Under the pieces are notes generated by a model that was not told where the DNA came from, ran no database searches, and was given only the letters and a program-made list of their open reading frames with translations. From an uncultured Gammaproteobacteria bacterium (GTDB lineage: Bacteria > Pseudomonadota > Gammaproteobacteria > Arenicellales > JAANXG01), in assembly GCA_947258975.1 (NCBI GenBank), contig CAMYKK010000018.1, positions 1 through 43,792 on the forward strand: 43,792 nt of DNA, written 5' to 3'. The position numbers and the translations under genes were made by a program. Below are positions 7,379-17,558 of the stretch, in pieces. Position 1 is the stretch's first letter. Each line of letters starts with the position of its first letter.

Positions 7379-7713
7379 TGGCAAGAAAATATGTCCCTAA
7401 TCGGGGTCATATTGTCTTCACCGACTTCGATCCTTCAGCTGGCCATGAGCAAGCTATGCGGCGCCCAGCTTTGGTTCTGTCACCTGAGCCATTCAATCGA
7501 AAGATCAAACTTGCTCTTGTCGCACCGATAACCAGCCGGATTCGGGGACACGGCTTCGAAGTCGAGCTCAAAGGCTCGAAAACGCACGGTGTAGTGCTGT
7601 GCCACCAGGTTAAGACCATCGATTACAACGCGCGCGGTATTCGTTTTATAGAACGAGCGCCAGAAGCAATTGTCCAGGAAGTACTGGCAAAAGTAAGAGT
7701 TTTAGTTACTTAG
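7378..7713 (+). CDS. MazF/PemK-family mRNA interferase toxin
   Basis: A 111-residue MazF-type endoribonuclease. The conserved starting strand RGHIVFTDFDPSAGHEQ, the RRPALVLSP loop and the VAPITSR segment are all present, which include the Arg and Thr/Ser residues used for RNA cleavage in this family. Length and C-terminus (IVQEVLAKVRVLV) are normal, so the protein looks functional. It would cleave mRNA at a short sequence that cannot be read from the protein. It overlaps the antitoxin by one base. Annotated relatives are called ChpB, PemK or MazF. Confidence 0.85.
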   Translation: MARKYVPNRGHIVFTDFDPSAGHEQAMRRPALVLSPEPFNRKIKLALVAPITSRIRGHGFEVELKGSKTHGVVLCHQVKTIDYNARGIRFIERAPEAIVQEVLAKVRVLVT

Positions 7714-7847
7714 AGTCTCCTCAAAAAGTCAGGAGCACACTCCTCAACCCAAAGTGCCTGTGACGAGTGGATGTGTTGGTCGGTAACGGAACAACATCTG
7801 ACCTCGTTGCCATAGCGCTAACAGGCCTGTCGGTGTCGAATTAGCAT

Positions 7848-8936
7848 TCATGCGGCTATTGGGAGCTGAAGCAATCCACGGCAATGCTTCTGCCATCGGA
7901 AATCATCAATTTTCGCATGCAGTGTCTTAGATTCTCCAGCCACTTCGGCTGGTGTATCTCCACCGAGCGAAGCGTGAACACGTTTATGATTGTAGTAATG
8001 TTGGAACTCGCCGAGCTTGCTTTCGAGATCCACCGCATTCCAGAAGAAGATATGATCGAGATATTCTCGGCGGATAGATCCTATTAAACGTTCGATGAAT
8101 GGGTGAGATACGGGAACATCGGGGACTGTCTTGATTTCGTCAACGTCAAGGACGCGCAGGTTTGCCTGCCAGCGGTGATACTCAAATAAAGGATCGTTAT
8201 CCGAACTCAAGTATTTCGGTGGTGTGATTCCGGTAACGACTTTGTTGAACATCCGGGAAAGGATCGCACCATTGACATCTCCCGCGTAAACCGAAAATCA
8301 GATGATGCGGCGCGTGAATTGATCCATGACTACCAGCACCCAATGACTTTTGAGCGTAATCGATTCGCATCGGAAAAGATCTACGCTCCACAAACTGTCT
8401 TTCATGTGCCCGAGGAAGGTTAACCAGGAAGGACCATTACCGCCCGCTTCCGGTCGGTAATACTTGGCGAGCACGCGCCGCACCACGTTTCCGTCAATCT
8501 CAACGCCAAACGTCTTTGAGATGATTCTCGCGATACGGGGATAGCCAAAACGTGGATTTCGGCGCTTGAGTTCGACAATGGCGCGGATGAGTTCTTGTGA
8601 CGGACCTTTGGGTCCGGGTTTGCCTCTGCTGTGAGGTGAGTAAAGGGCCCGATATTTCCGACGTACCAAATAGTCATGAAATCGCAACAGCGTCGATGGC
8701 CGTACACCTATGGCAATTTTCACAAGGCGGCCGGGCCGGAGAAACAGTGAAAAGAAGCCAAGTAGAAATCGGTCAGTCGGTAACAAATTCGGCGCACGCT
8801 GCCGGGGGCGGCAAACGACGAGCAGTTGTTGCTTGAGTAATAGGTTCTCAGCAATGATGCCCTTAATGCCACCCGAGCCGAGCAGCTTGGCGACAACCGT
8901 CAGTAGATGGATAAGAAGCAGAAAAACGTTCTTCAT
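7848..8936 (-). pseudogene. rve-type transposase, copy 1, with one in-frame TGA
   Basis: The gene encodes about 362 residues of an IS3/IS481-like integrase-core transposase: an N-terminal helical region (LLLKQQLLVV ... RQRAPNL), the helix-turn-helix linker (FGYPRIARIIS), and the catalytic core with Asp in WSVDLFRCES, Asp in YLSSDNDPL and Glu in SHPFIERLIGSIRR. One TGA at 8298-8300 interrupts the same reading frame after TRRII; the related copy at 10.2-11.3 kb has Gly there, so a GGA to TGA change is the likely lesion. The rest is continuous and full length. No clear terminal repeats found by eye. Confidence 0.85.
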
Positions 8937-9010
8937 GTTGTCGGTAGGTTATCAGAATTGCTGCCGACGACAAGATTGCGTTAGCCATTGATTTAAGGTG
9001 AGAATTACTG

Positions 9011-9286
9011 ATGGGACACCGACACGTTCACCCTCATGATCTGATGCGTACCTGCGGTAGCTGGCTGGTGCAGGCGGGCGTACCGATTCAGGCGGTGAGT
9101 GCGTTGTTGCGTCACAGCGACATCCGAATCACCGACCAGGTGTACGCGCACCTAGCACCGGAAACGGTAAGAACGGCTATCGAGGTGTTGGATGGGAATC
9201 CAAAAGGGGCGTCGGTTTCATGTTTGGGTTTCACGTTGGACGAAACAGCTCCAGAGGACGAAGCAGTGACCGTTGTAACTAGCTGA
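9011..9286 (+). pseudogene. Tyrosine recombinase (integrase), C-terminal fragment
   Basis: About 90 residues of the catalytic end of a phage-type integrase: HDLMRTCGSWLVQAGVPIQA, then ALLRHSDIRITDQVYAHLAPE with the nucleophile tyrosine in VYAHL. Normal members have HxLRHT; here the Arg-His pair reads Met-Arg, which should abolish activity even apart from the missing N-terminus. The fragment ends 16 bases before an exact copy of the tRNA-Pro 3' part, the usual place for an island integrase gene. The rest was replaced by the transposase to the left. Confidence 0.8.
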
Positions 9287-9301
9287 TTTGTTGGATTTAA
9301 G

Positions 9302-9350
9302 TTGGTCGGGGTGAGTGGATTCGAACCACCGGCCCCTGCCTCCCGAAGAC
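9302..9350. repeat. Att-like direct repeat B (tRNA-Pro 3' part)
   Basis: A 49-base exact match to 12915-12963, covering the tRNA-Pro(CGG) gene from the anticodon stem region to its CCA end. It directly follows an integrase remnant. This is the standard footprint of a tyrosine-recombinase attachment site in a tRNA gene. The 5' half of the tRNA is absent, so it is not a gene. Confidence 0.8.
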
Positions 9351-9487
9351 CATTCCTTACGTATTAAATCTTATTTAATCAGCAAGTTGCGCGCTTGGGC
9401 CCAGCGCAAATGTGCCTGGAAATGACACACAGAGACACGTTTTGACAAAAGCTAGTCACATTCTCGTCACACTGTTTGCTTGATAGG

Positions 9488-9506
9488 TGTACCGACACAC
9501 GGTACA
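9488..9506 (+). promoter_or_regulatory. Palindromic operator of the HigBA-like operon
   Basis: Inverted repeat TGTACCG-ACACA-CGGTACA ending 7 bases before the toxin start at 9514. It is well placed for repression by the HigA-type antitoxin encoded downstream. It also argues that the toxin starts at 9514 and not at the upstream GTG (9487), which would place the operator inside the coding region. Confidence 0.65.
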
Positions 9507-9513
9507 CTATGTA

Positions 9514-9792
9514 ATGATACGCTCCTTTAAGCATCGAGGGTTAAAGAGGCTTTATGAGCGAGGCGATCGCAGCCAAGTGAGGAGTGACCGCCTCGAACGC
9601 ATCGAGGATATTATTGCCCGATTGGATGTCGCCACCATTCCCTCTGACCTCGACCTGCCTGGTTATGAATTACATTCGCTTAAAGGTAAGTTGAAAGGTT
9701 TTTGGGCGGTAAAAGTTTCTGGCAACTGGCGGATCGTTTTCCGTTTTCAAGACGGCGACGCCCTTGATGTCAATTTAATCGACTACCACTAG
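9514..9792 (+). CDS. higB: HigB-type (RelE superfamily) toxin
   Basis: A 92-residue plasmid-maintenance toxin of the HigB/RelE family: [20 protein letters not shown] at the start, [21 protein letters not shown] in the middle, and the diagnostic [24 protein letters not shown] at the end. Members cleave mRNA on the ribosome. The start ATG at 9514 is preferred over 9487 because family members begin at this residue. The toxin precedes the antitoxin, the order typical for higBA. Confidence 0.9.
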   Translation: MIRSFKHRGLKRLYERGDRSQVRSDRLERIEDIIARLDVATIPSDLDLPGYELHSLKGKLKGFWAVKVSGNWRIVFRFQDGDALDVNLIDYH

Positions 9793-9806
9793 AGAGTAAA
9801 ATTCGT

Positions 9807-10094
9807 ATGCCGATGAAGAACCCACCGCATCCCGGGCGATCCATCAAGGACGCGTGCCTCGAACCGTTGGGGTTGTCCGTAACAGAAGGGGCAGAAGTTC
9901 TTGGTGTGGCGCGCCACACGTTGTCGCGCGTCATCAACGGCCAAGCCGGGATCTCTCCGGAAATGGCGATTCGACTCGAAAAGGCTTTCGGTAGTAGCGC
10001 CGATAGCTGGCTACGAATGCAGGCCGCTTATGATTTAGCACAGGCCAGGCAGCACGAAAACGAAATTGATGTAGAACGCTACGCTACTGCCTAA
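9807..10094 (+). CDS. higA: HigA-type antitoxin with helix-turn-helix
   Basis: A 95-residue XRE-type DNA-binding antitoxin. It opens [20 protein letters not shown], a typical HigA start, then the helix-turn-helix ([20 protein letters not shown]) and the conserved [20 protein letters not shown] and [14 protein letters not shown] segments. It begins 14 bases after the toxin stop and should neutralise HigB and repress the operon via the palindrome at 9488-9506. Complete and normal in length. Confidence 0.9.
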   Translation: MPMKNPPHPGRSIKDACLEPLGLSVTEGAEVLGVARHTLSRVINGQAGISPEMAIRLEKAFGSSADSWLRMQAAYDLAQARQHENEIDVERYATA

Positions 10095-10161
10095 AATACG
10101 ATAAGTGGGCTGTCATTCCCATTTATTCATCGTTCTCCAAGCTGTCCTTGGCGAATTATCA

Positions 10162-11251
10162 TCACGCCGCCATGGGTGTTTGGTACAAGCCCCGACAGTG
10201 TGACTGCCAGCGATAATTGCTGATATCGATGGTGTTGCCTGCGTCCATGCTGGAAGCGACCGCGGGTGTGCAGCCTCTGAGTGAGCTGTGGACGCGATGC
10301 CGGTTGTAATAGTCTGCGAACTCAATAAGTTTGTGTTCCAGGTCACGTTCGTTCCAGAAAAGTGTTCTGTCCAGGCACTCACGGCGAATGGTCCCGATGA
10401 GTCTTTCTACAAACGGATGTGACAGCGGGACGTAGGGAACGGTTATGACTTCCGTGATCTTTCGTATCCGGAGATTGGCGCGCCATCGATGGAATCGGTA
10501 TAGCGGATCGTGATCGGTGCTCAAGAACCGCGGTGTCGGTTGACCGCGAACCACGTGGGCGAACATTTGGCACAGAGCGGCACCGTCGACAATGCCTGCA
10601 TGTACCGCGAACCCGATGATGCGACGCGTGTATTGGTCCATTACAAGCAAAACCCGATGAGATCTGAGCGTCGCCGACTCGCAGCGGAACAGGTCAATAC
10701 TCTACAAGCTGTCTTTCATCTGGCCTAGGAAAGTGAGCCACGATGGTCCGTTTCCGCCGGGTATGGGCCGATAATGTCTTGACAGGACGCGGCGAACCAC
10801 ATCTTTATCCAGGGTAACGCCAAAGGCGAGGGAAATCTGCGCCGCGATACGCGGATAGCCCCAATCTGGATTGCGGCGTTTCATCGCAACAATGGTATCG
10901 ATCAGTTCTTGTGTAGGACCCTTCGGTCCTGGTTTTCCTCGATGAAGAGGAGAGAAGAGAAGCCGATATTTGCGCTTGACCAACGACCTATGGAATCCAA
11001 GGTTTGTCGAGGGCTTCAGAACAATGGCCGAACGACTCACCCGGGTTGGCCGCATCAGCAGTGCGCACAACCCAGAAACGGTTCGATCCAGTGTCCTCAG
11101 ATTTGGGCCACGCTGTCGCGAGCGATTAATGATCAAGAGTTGGTGCTTGATCAGCCAAAGACTCAGCAATGATGGACCGCGCACCGCCGGGCCCCAGCAG
11201 CCGGGCAATAGTCGTAAGAAAATGAAGAAACAGAACAGCGAGTTCGCGCAT
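10162..11251 (-). pseudogene. rve-type transposase, copy 2, with frameshift and nonsense codon
   Basis: A diverged relative of the transposase at 7848-8936, with the same layout (KPGPKGPTQELIDTIVAMKR, WGYPRIAAQIS, FLSTDHDPLY, SHPFVERLIGTIRREC). Two lesions are visible. Near 11155-11170 the frame starting MRELAVLFLHFLTTIARLLG shifts by one base (a likely extra G in TTGGCTGATC) to reach the frame of the body. At 10702-10704 a TAG replaces the Trp of the DSLWSIDLF motif seen intact in copy 1. The two copies differ enough to be separate acquisitions, not a recent duplication. Confidence 0.85.
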
Positions 11252-11372
11252 GGGTTCCATATCGTAGCGGACTCTGGCGCGCTGACAAGACTTGGATTGA
11301 ATCGTGATTTCGGCTATGAATTACGAATTCGCCATAGACAGGACGCAGTTTACTGACGTTAAATGTTTTTTT

Positions 11373-11444
11373 GCGACAAATACCACAAATAGGCGACAAA
11401 TAAGGTATTTATATGTCGTAAAAAGCGATTTAGCGACATATAAT
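11373..11444 (+). promoter_or_regulatory. Operator array and promoter of the Fic gene
   Basis: Two exact copies of GCGACAAATA start at 11373 and 11393, exactly 20 bases apart; a near copy GCGACATATA starts at 11433 and an inverted one (TATATGTCGT) at 11410-11419. The last copy overlaps a perfect -10 box TATAAT (11439-11444), only 7 bases before the ATG at 11452, so the transcript would have almost no leader. Spacing by two helical turns suggests cooperative binding of a repressor, perhaps the winged-helix domain of the Fic protein itself. Confidence 0.55.
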
Positions 11445-11451
11445 TCAATGC

Positions 11452-12855
11452 ATGCCCAAAAGGATTCCCGAACAAGAGCTCGACGCAATCGTCGAGATCG
11501 TTGCGGCGCACCCAGAGGGGGTACAAGTCAAGGCCATCCGTGAAGGGTTGGTATTCGATCTGCCCCCGCGGATGCTGCAACGCCGTCTGGCACTATTGGT
11601 CGAACAAAAGCGGTTGATCGCCGAGGGTCGTGGCCGAGGTCGTAGCTATCGGCTGTCATCGGGAGAAATGGGTGTGAGTCCCTCGGCCGGGAGACTTGCG
11701 CCCATAAGGCAAACTGCCCAAGTTGAAGTCTATCCGCCCATTTCCCCGGCGGCGGAGGCGATCAAAAGCACTGTTCGCAAGCCGATTCAGGAGCGAAAAC
11801 CGGTCGGATACCGGCAGGCATTTCTAGACGACTACAGTCCCAACGATACGTTCTATCTTCCAGCAGAAACCCGGCTGCGTCTCGTCGAGATCGGGCGCTC
11901 GCCGGATGGCCAGCTTCCGGCAGGGACCTATGCGCGCAAGATCTATAACCGCCTGCTGATCGACCTGTCATGGAACTCCAGCCGTCTGGAAGGCAATACT
12001 TACTCGCTGCTCGAAACCGAACGTTTGCTCGAGTTGGGAGAGATCGCCGAAGGCAAGGATGCGCGGGAAGCGCAGATGATACTCAACCACAAGGCCGTCA
12101 TCGAGCTGTTGGTCGAGCAGGCCGGGGAAATCGGATTCAATCGCTACACTATCCTCAATCTGCATGCCTTGCTTTCAGACAACCTGCTCGCCGATCCGCA
12201 GGCCTGTGGTCGTTTGCGCGCTATTACAGTAGGGATCGGCGGTACTGTCTACCTCCCCTTAGAAGTCCCGCAGCAGATCGAGGAGTGCTTCCAGCAAGTC
12301 CTCGATACCGCAGCGGCGATAGCTGATCCGTTTGAACAGGCTTTCTTCGCCGTGACGCATCTGTCGTATTTGCAACCATTTGAGGACGTGAACAAGCGCG
12401 TTTCACGTCTGGCGGCGAATATTCCTCTGATCCGGGAAAACCTGAGTCCGCTGTCTTTTGTAGATGTTCCCGAACGCGCCTACATCGATGGGATTCTCGG
12501 TGTGTATGAACTCAATCGTATCGAGTTGTTACGCGATGTGTTTGTCTGGGCCTATGAACGCTCGTGCGCGCGTTATTCCGCTGTACGCCAGTCACTGGGG
12601 GAACCGGACCCATTTCGTCTGCACTATCGCGTATTAATGGCCGAACTGATTGCTAAGATTATCCGTGGCCGGATGGATAAGAAAGCGGCCGCAGCCTTCA
12701 TCAAGCAGCACGCTTCGGAGCAGGTACCGCAACAAGATCGAGCACGCTTTGTAGAAGTGGTAGAAACTGAATTGATGGGCCTTCACGAGGGCAATATGGC
12801 CCGGTACCGTATACGTCCAGCGGAGTATCAGGCATGGCGACAACACTGGCGATGA
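11452..12855 (+). CDS. Fic-family protein with N-terminal winged-helix domain and atypical active-site motif
   Basis: A 467-residue protein with a DNA-binding winged-helix-like N-terminus (residues 5-68), a linker, and a Fic domain (about 165-360). The motif of catalytically active Fic AMP-transferases, HPFx(D/E)GNGR, reads QPFEDVNKR here (308-316): the catalytic His is Gln and the GNG anion-hole is VNK. An S-x-x-x-E-G inhibitory motif is present at 176-181 (SSRLEG), the position of class II/III Fic autoinhibition helices. The region after the motif (SRLAANIPLIREN) is well kept, so the gene is not simply decaying. The related QPFxDVNKR form occurs in other Fic-like proteins as far as I recall. 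It may modify proteins differently or act only as a regulator. It lies between the tRNA-Pro and a broken transposase, inside the island. Confidence 0.85.
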   Translation: MPKRIPEQELDAIVEIVAAHPEGVQVKAIREGLVFDLPPRMLQRRLALLVEQKRLIAEGRGRGRSYRLSSGEMGVSPSAGRLAPIRQTAQVEVYPPISPAAEAIKSTVRKPIQERKPVGYRQAFLDDYSPNDTFYLPAETRLRLVEIGRSPDGQLPAGTYARKIYNRLLIDLSWNSSRLEGNTYSLLETERLLELGEIAEGKDAREAQMILNHKAVIELLVEQAGEIGFNRYTILNLHALLSDNLLADPQACGRLRAITVGIGGTVYLPLEVPQQIEECFQQVLDTAAAIADPFEQAFFAVTHLSYLQPFEDVNKRVSRLAANIPLIRENLSPLSFVDVPERAYIDGILGVYELNRIELLRDVFVWAYERSCARYSAVRQSLGEPDPFRLHYRVLMAELIAKIIRGRMDKKAAAAFIKQHASEQVPQQDRARFVEVVETELMGLHEGNMARYRIRPAEYQAWRQHWR

Positions 12856-12867
12856 TGCGTAATGATG

Positions 12868-12963
12868 GTCTCGCTGCGCGAGTGTCGGATTTGCGTTTAG
12901 TAAAACACGCAGATTTGGTCGGGGTGAGTGGATTCGAACCACCGGCCCCTGCCTCCCGAAGAC
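12868..12963. repeat. Att-like direct repeat C, overlapping the intact tRNA-Pro
   Basis: The reference copy of the att-like repeats. 12868-12950 matches repeat A (6764-6846) at 80 of 83 bases and 12915-12963 matches repeat B (9302-9350) exactly. The flank 12868-12914 contains hairpins that could terminate the tRNA transcript. Confidence 0.8.
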
Positions 12964-12992
12964 AGTGCTCTACCAGGCTGAGCTACACCCCG
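12916..12992 (-). tRNA. proK: tRNA-Pro(CGG)
   Basis: The 77-base gene folds as a standard tRNA: acceptor CGGGGTG pairs with CACCCCG, the D arm reads GCTCAGCCTGGTAGAGC, the anticodon loop TTCGGGA has CGG as anticodon, and the T arm contains GGTTCGAATCC. Discriminator A and an encoded CCA end are present. It is the intact partner of two 3' fragments to the left and therefore the likely integration site of the island. Confidence 0.95.
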
Positions 12993-13033
12993 AACGAAGA
13001 GTTATCGTACAACGTAAAACGAGTAAGGCCTGT

Positions 13034-14047
13034 TCAAAAGCTCCTTTCGACCGCAAACACCGCCAGATCCATGAGCGCCTGTTTATGCGGCGATGCCGGC
13101 ACGATGGCCAGGGCTTGCCGGGCCAGTTCGGCCTCCTCGTGGGCCCGGCGCGCAGTGTACGCAAGTGAGCCAGTCGATTCAATGATCGCGCGGACGTCGT
13201 CGATATGTTCGCGTCCGCCATTTGTGATCGCGTCCCGGAGCAGTTTGCGTTGGGTGTCGGTGCCGCGCTGCATGGCATTGATGATCGGCAGTGTGGGTTT
13301 GCCCTCGTCGAGGTCATCGCCGATATTCTTGCCGATGTCGTCGGCGCTGGCATCGTAATCCAATACGTCATCGATCAACTGGAACGCGGTGCCCAGGTGA
13401 ATGCCGTAGTCGGCCAGGGACTGCTCCGTGGCGCTGGACTGGTTGCTGATCACAGCGCTGAGCTGGCTCGCGGCCTCGAACAGCTTGGCGGTCTTGCGAT
13501 GTATGGTATCCAGATACTGCACCTCGGAGGTGTCCGGCGAGTGGCAGTTCATCAACTGCATGACTTCGCCTTCGGCGATCTGGTTGGTGGTCTCGGCCAT
13601 GATCTCCATGATGCGCATGCTGCCGAGTTCCACCATCATCTGAAACGCTCGGGTGTACAAAAAGTCTCCCACCAGCACGCTGGCCTCGTTGCCCCATACG
13701 TGATTCGCGGTGGCTTTGCCGCGGCGCAACTCCGAGGCGTCGACCACATCGTCGTGGAGCAGGGTGGCGGTGTGAATGAACTCCACAATGGCGGCCAGGC
13801 TGATATGGGCGTCACCTCGGTAGCCGCAGGCGCCGGCGGCGAGCAGCACGGTAACCGGACGCAGCCGTTTACCGCCGCTGTGGACGATGTAGGCGGCGAG
13901 CTGGTTGATCAGGGCGATATCCGAGCGCAGGCGCGTGTCGATGAGGCGGTTCACGGCGGCCATGTCGGCATCGACCAGTGCGATGATGGCGTTGAGGTCG
14001 ACCCGCGCGCGGTCGGCGGTCTGGATGGAAATGGAATGAATGGCCAA
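13034..14047 (-). CDS. ispB: Octaprenyl (polyprenyl) diphosphate synthase
   Basis: Trans-prenyl transferase that makes the ubiquinone/menaquinone side chain by adding isopentenyl units to farnesyl diphosphate. The protein carries GGKRLRP, the first aspartate-rich motif LLHDDVVD and the second FQLIDDVLDYD, with GKNIGDDLDEGKPTLP following, all as in E. coli IspB. A TTG start at 14047 is chosen: it has CGGAG seven bases upstream and gives 337 residues, close to the normal length, whereas the longer open frame back to 14173 adds 42 residues without homology. It is transcribed away from rplU, the usual divergent arrangement. Confidence 0.92.
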   Translation of the reverse strand: MAIHSISIQTADRARVDLNAIIALVDADMAAVNRLIDTRLRSDIALINQLAAYIVHSGGKRLRPVTVLLAAGACGYRGDAHISLAAIVEFIHTATLLHDDVVDASELRRGKATANHVWGNEASVLVGDFLYTRAFQMMVELGSMRIMEIMAETTNQIAEGEVMQLMNCHSPDTSEVQYLDTIHRKTAKLFEAASQLSAVISNQSSATEQSLADYGIHLGTAFQLIDDVLDYDASADDIGKNIGDDLDEGKPTLPIINAMQRGTDTQRKLLRDAITNGGREHIDDVRAIIESTGSLAYTARRAHEEAELARQALAIVPASPHKQALMDLAVFAVERSF

Positions 14048-14232
14048 GCGTAAACTCCGACGATTCTTGTGGGTGATCGTTTTTCCCGTGGTTCGCTGTA
14101 GGTAAAGCATGCCGGGAGCGCGCGAAACATGCAAGCGGCAGCAGGGGAGGCTGGTGGTGATTGACCTGATCACGGCCCGTCGCTACAATCGCGCGCCTGC
14201 CCTTTCTAGCTGTTTTTCTTGAGGAAACAACC

Positions 14233-14847
14233 ATGTATGCGGTTATCGACAATGGCGGGAAGCAATACCGCGTGGCCCTGGGGGACCGGCTCAAAGTCGA
14301 GAGCCTGAAGGCCGAGCCGGGCGCGAAAATCAATCTGGAACGCGTGTTGATGGTGGCCGGTGAGGGCGATCTCGAGGTCGGGACGCCGCACCTGGACACG
14401 GCGGTGGAGGCGACGGTCATCGGTCACGGGCGCGGCAAGAAGGTGCGCATTTTCAAGATGCGCCGGCGCAAGGGCTCCCGGCAGCACGCGGGCCACCGGC
14501 AGAACTACACCGAGCTGGAAATCACCCGTATCGGTGACGCACAGGCGGCGCCGGCCGAGCCCCAGGCGGAAACGGCCGCCCCAGCACCGGAGACCGAGGT
14601 TTTAGAGCCGCAACCAGCGGCGCCCGAGGCAGCGGCGGCCGAAGATGATCTGACCCAGATCACCGGCGTCGGTCCGGCGATTGTGGACAAACTCAATGCC
14701 ATCGGCATCACCAGCCTGACACAGATCGCGGCGTTAACCGAAGAGGATATCGAGCGCGTCAATGGGGAGCTGAGTTTCAAGGGTCGCATCGAGCGCGATG
14801 ATTGGGTTGGGCAGGCGAAACAATTATTGAAAGCGGGCAAACAGTAG
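14233..14847 (+). CDS. rplU: Ribosomal protein L21 with a C-terminal helix-hairpin-helix extension
   Basis: Residues 1-102 are a normal L21 ([14 protein letters not shown] ... [20 protein letters not shown]), a 50S protein that binds 23S rRNA. It continues with an Ala/Pro/Glu-rich linker (about 103-139) and a 65-residue domain with [17 protein letters not shown] (143-159), the pattern of a helix-hairpin-helix, ending in KAGKQ. The total of 204 residues is twice the E. coli length. The same frame is unbroken, so it is a true fusion and not a misread. L21 with such tails occurs in some proteobacteria to my knowledge; their role is unknown. The gene precedes rpmA by 80 bases. Confidence 0.95.
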   Translation: MYAVIDNGGKQYRVALGDRLKVESLKAEPGAKINLERVLMVAGEGDLEVGTPHLDTAVEATVIGHGRGKKVRIFKMRRRKGSRQHAGHRQNYTELEITRIGDAQAAPAEPQAETAAPAPETEVLEPQPAAPEAAAAEDDLTQITGVGPAIVDKLNAIGITSLTQIAALTEEDIERVNGELSFKGRIERDDWVGQAKQLLKAGKQ

Positions 14848-14927
14848 CATGGACCATGGACCAATTGCGCTCACCATCCGGTGCATCACGTCTGTTACCG
14901 TGAACATCTAATATCGAGGGTTTAGCG

Positions 14928-15185
14928 ATGGCACACAAAAAAGCCGGCGGCAGTTCCCGCAACGGGCGCGATTCGATCTCCAAACGCCTGGGCGTGAAAC
15001 GGTATGACGGTCAGCAGGTGTTGGCGGGCAACATCCTCGTGCGGCAGCGGGGCAGCACGTTCCATCCCGGCCGCAATGTCGGCATGGGTAAAGACTTTAC
15101 CCTGTTCGCCAAGGAGGCCGGCCGGGTGAAATTCGAAATCAAAGGCCCGCGTAAGCGCAAGACCATCAGCATCCTGTTGGCCTAG
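14928..15185 (+). CDS. rpmA: Ribosomal protein L27
   Basis: The 85-residue protein starts [20 protein letters not shown] and contains [20 protein letters not shown] and [16 protein letters not shown], the full L27 signature. L27's N-terminus reaches the peptidyl-transferase centre of the 50S subunit. No N-terminal prepeptide, as usual for proteobacteria. It is followed by a strong terminator, which separates the ribosomal pair from obgE. Confidence 0.97.
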   Translation: MAHKKAGGSSRNGRDSISKRLGVKRYDGQQVLAGNILVRQRGSTFHPGRNVGMGKDFTLFAKEAGRVKFEIKGPRKRKTISILLA

Positions 15186-15212
15186 GCAGGACCAAATTTC
15201 TCATGCCGCAGG

Positions 15213-15242
15213 CCCCACCTTGGCGACAAGGCGGGGTTTTTT
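15213..15242 (+). terminator. Rho-independent terminator after rpmA
   Basis: Stem CCCCACCTTG / CAAGGCGGGG with one mismatch and a GCGA loop, followed by TTTTTT. Starts 28 bases after the rpmA stop. Confidence 0.9.
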
Positions 15243-15280
15243 ATGGCCGCGCATGCAGGAGCAGGCTTCGCGGCGGGTGA

Positions 15281-17499
<2,219 letters not shown>

Positions 17500-17534
17500 C
17501 GCGCACTCGGTGCGGGTGGGTCGTAACACAGCGG

Positions 17535-17555
17535 CTGCCCCGCAGCGGGGGGCAG
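17535..17555. terminator. Hairpin between convergent proB and rpsT
   Basis: Stem CTGCCCC paired with GGGGCAG around a short GC-rich loop. It lies between two converging genes and could end transcription from both sides, although no clear U-run follows on either strand. Confidence 0.5.
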
Positions 17556-17558
17556 GCA

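Noticed and set aside
4723-8300. Idea that TGA is recoded to an amino acid, as two mobile genes have single in-frame TGA codons
   Set aside because: Core genes in the window use TGA as their real stop (ileS, ampD, pilV, pilW, each overlapping the next start), so TGA means stop here and the mobile genes are pseudogenes.
9302-9380. Possible third tRNA-Pro at 9302
   Set aside because: Match ends at the anticodon stem (9350); the 5' half is absent.
11372-11450. AT-rich repeats before the Fic gene as a plasmid iteron origin
   Set aside because: Only three or four copies, overlapping a promoter next to a winged-helix gene, and no Rep protein nearby; operator sites are the simpler reading.
13205-14053. 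282-codon open frame on the plus strand opposite ispB
   Set aside because: It is the antisense shadow of a well-supported core gene; the sequence is low-complexity (G, A, V, H-rich) without family pattern.
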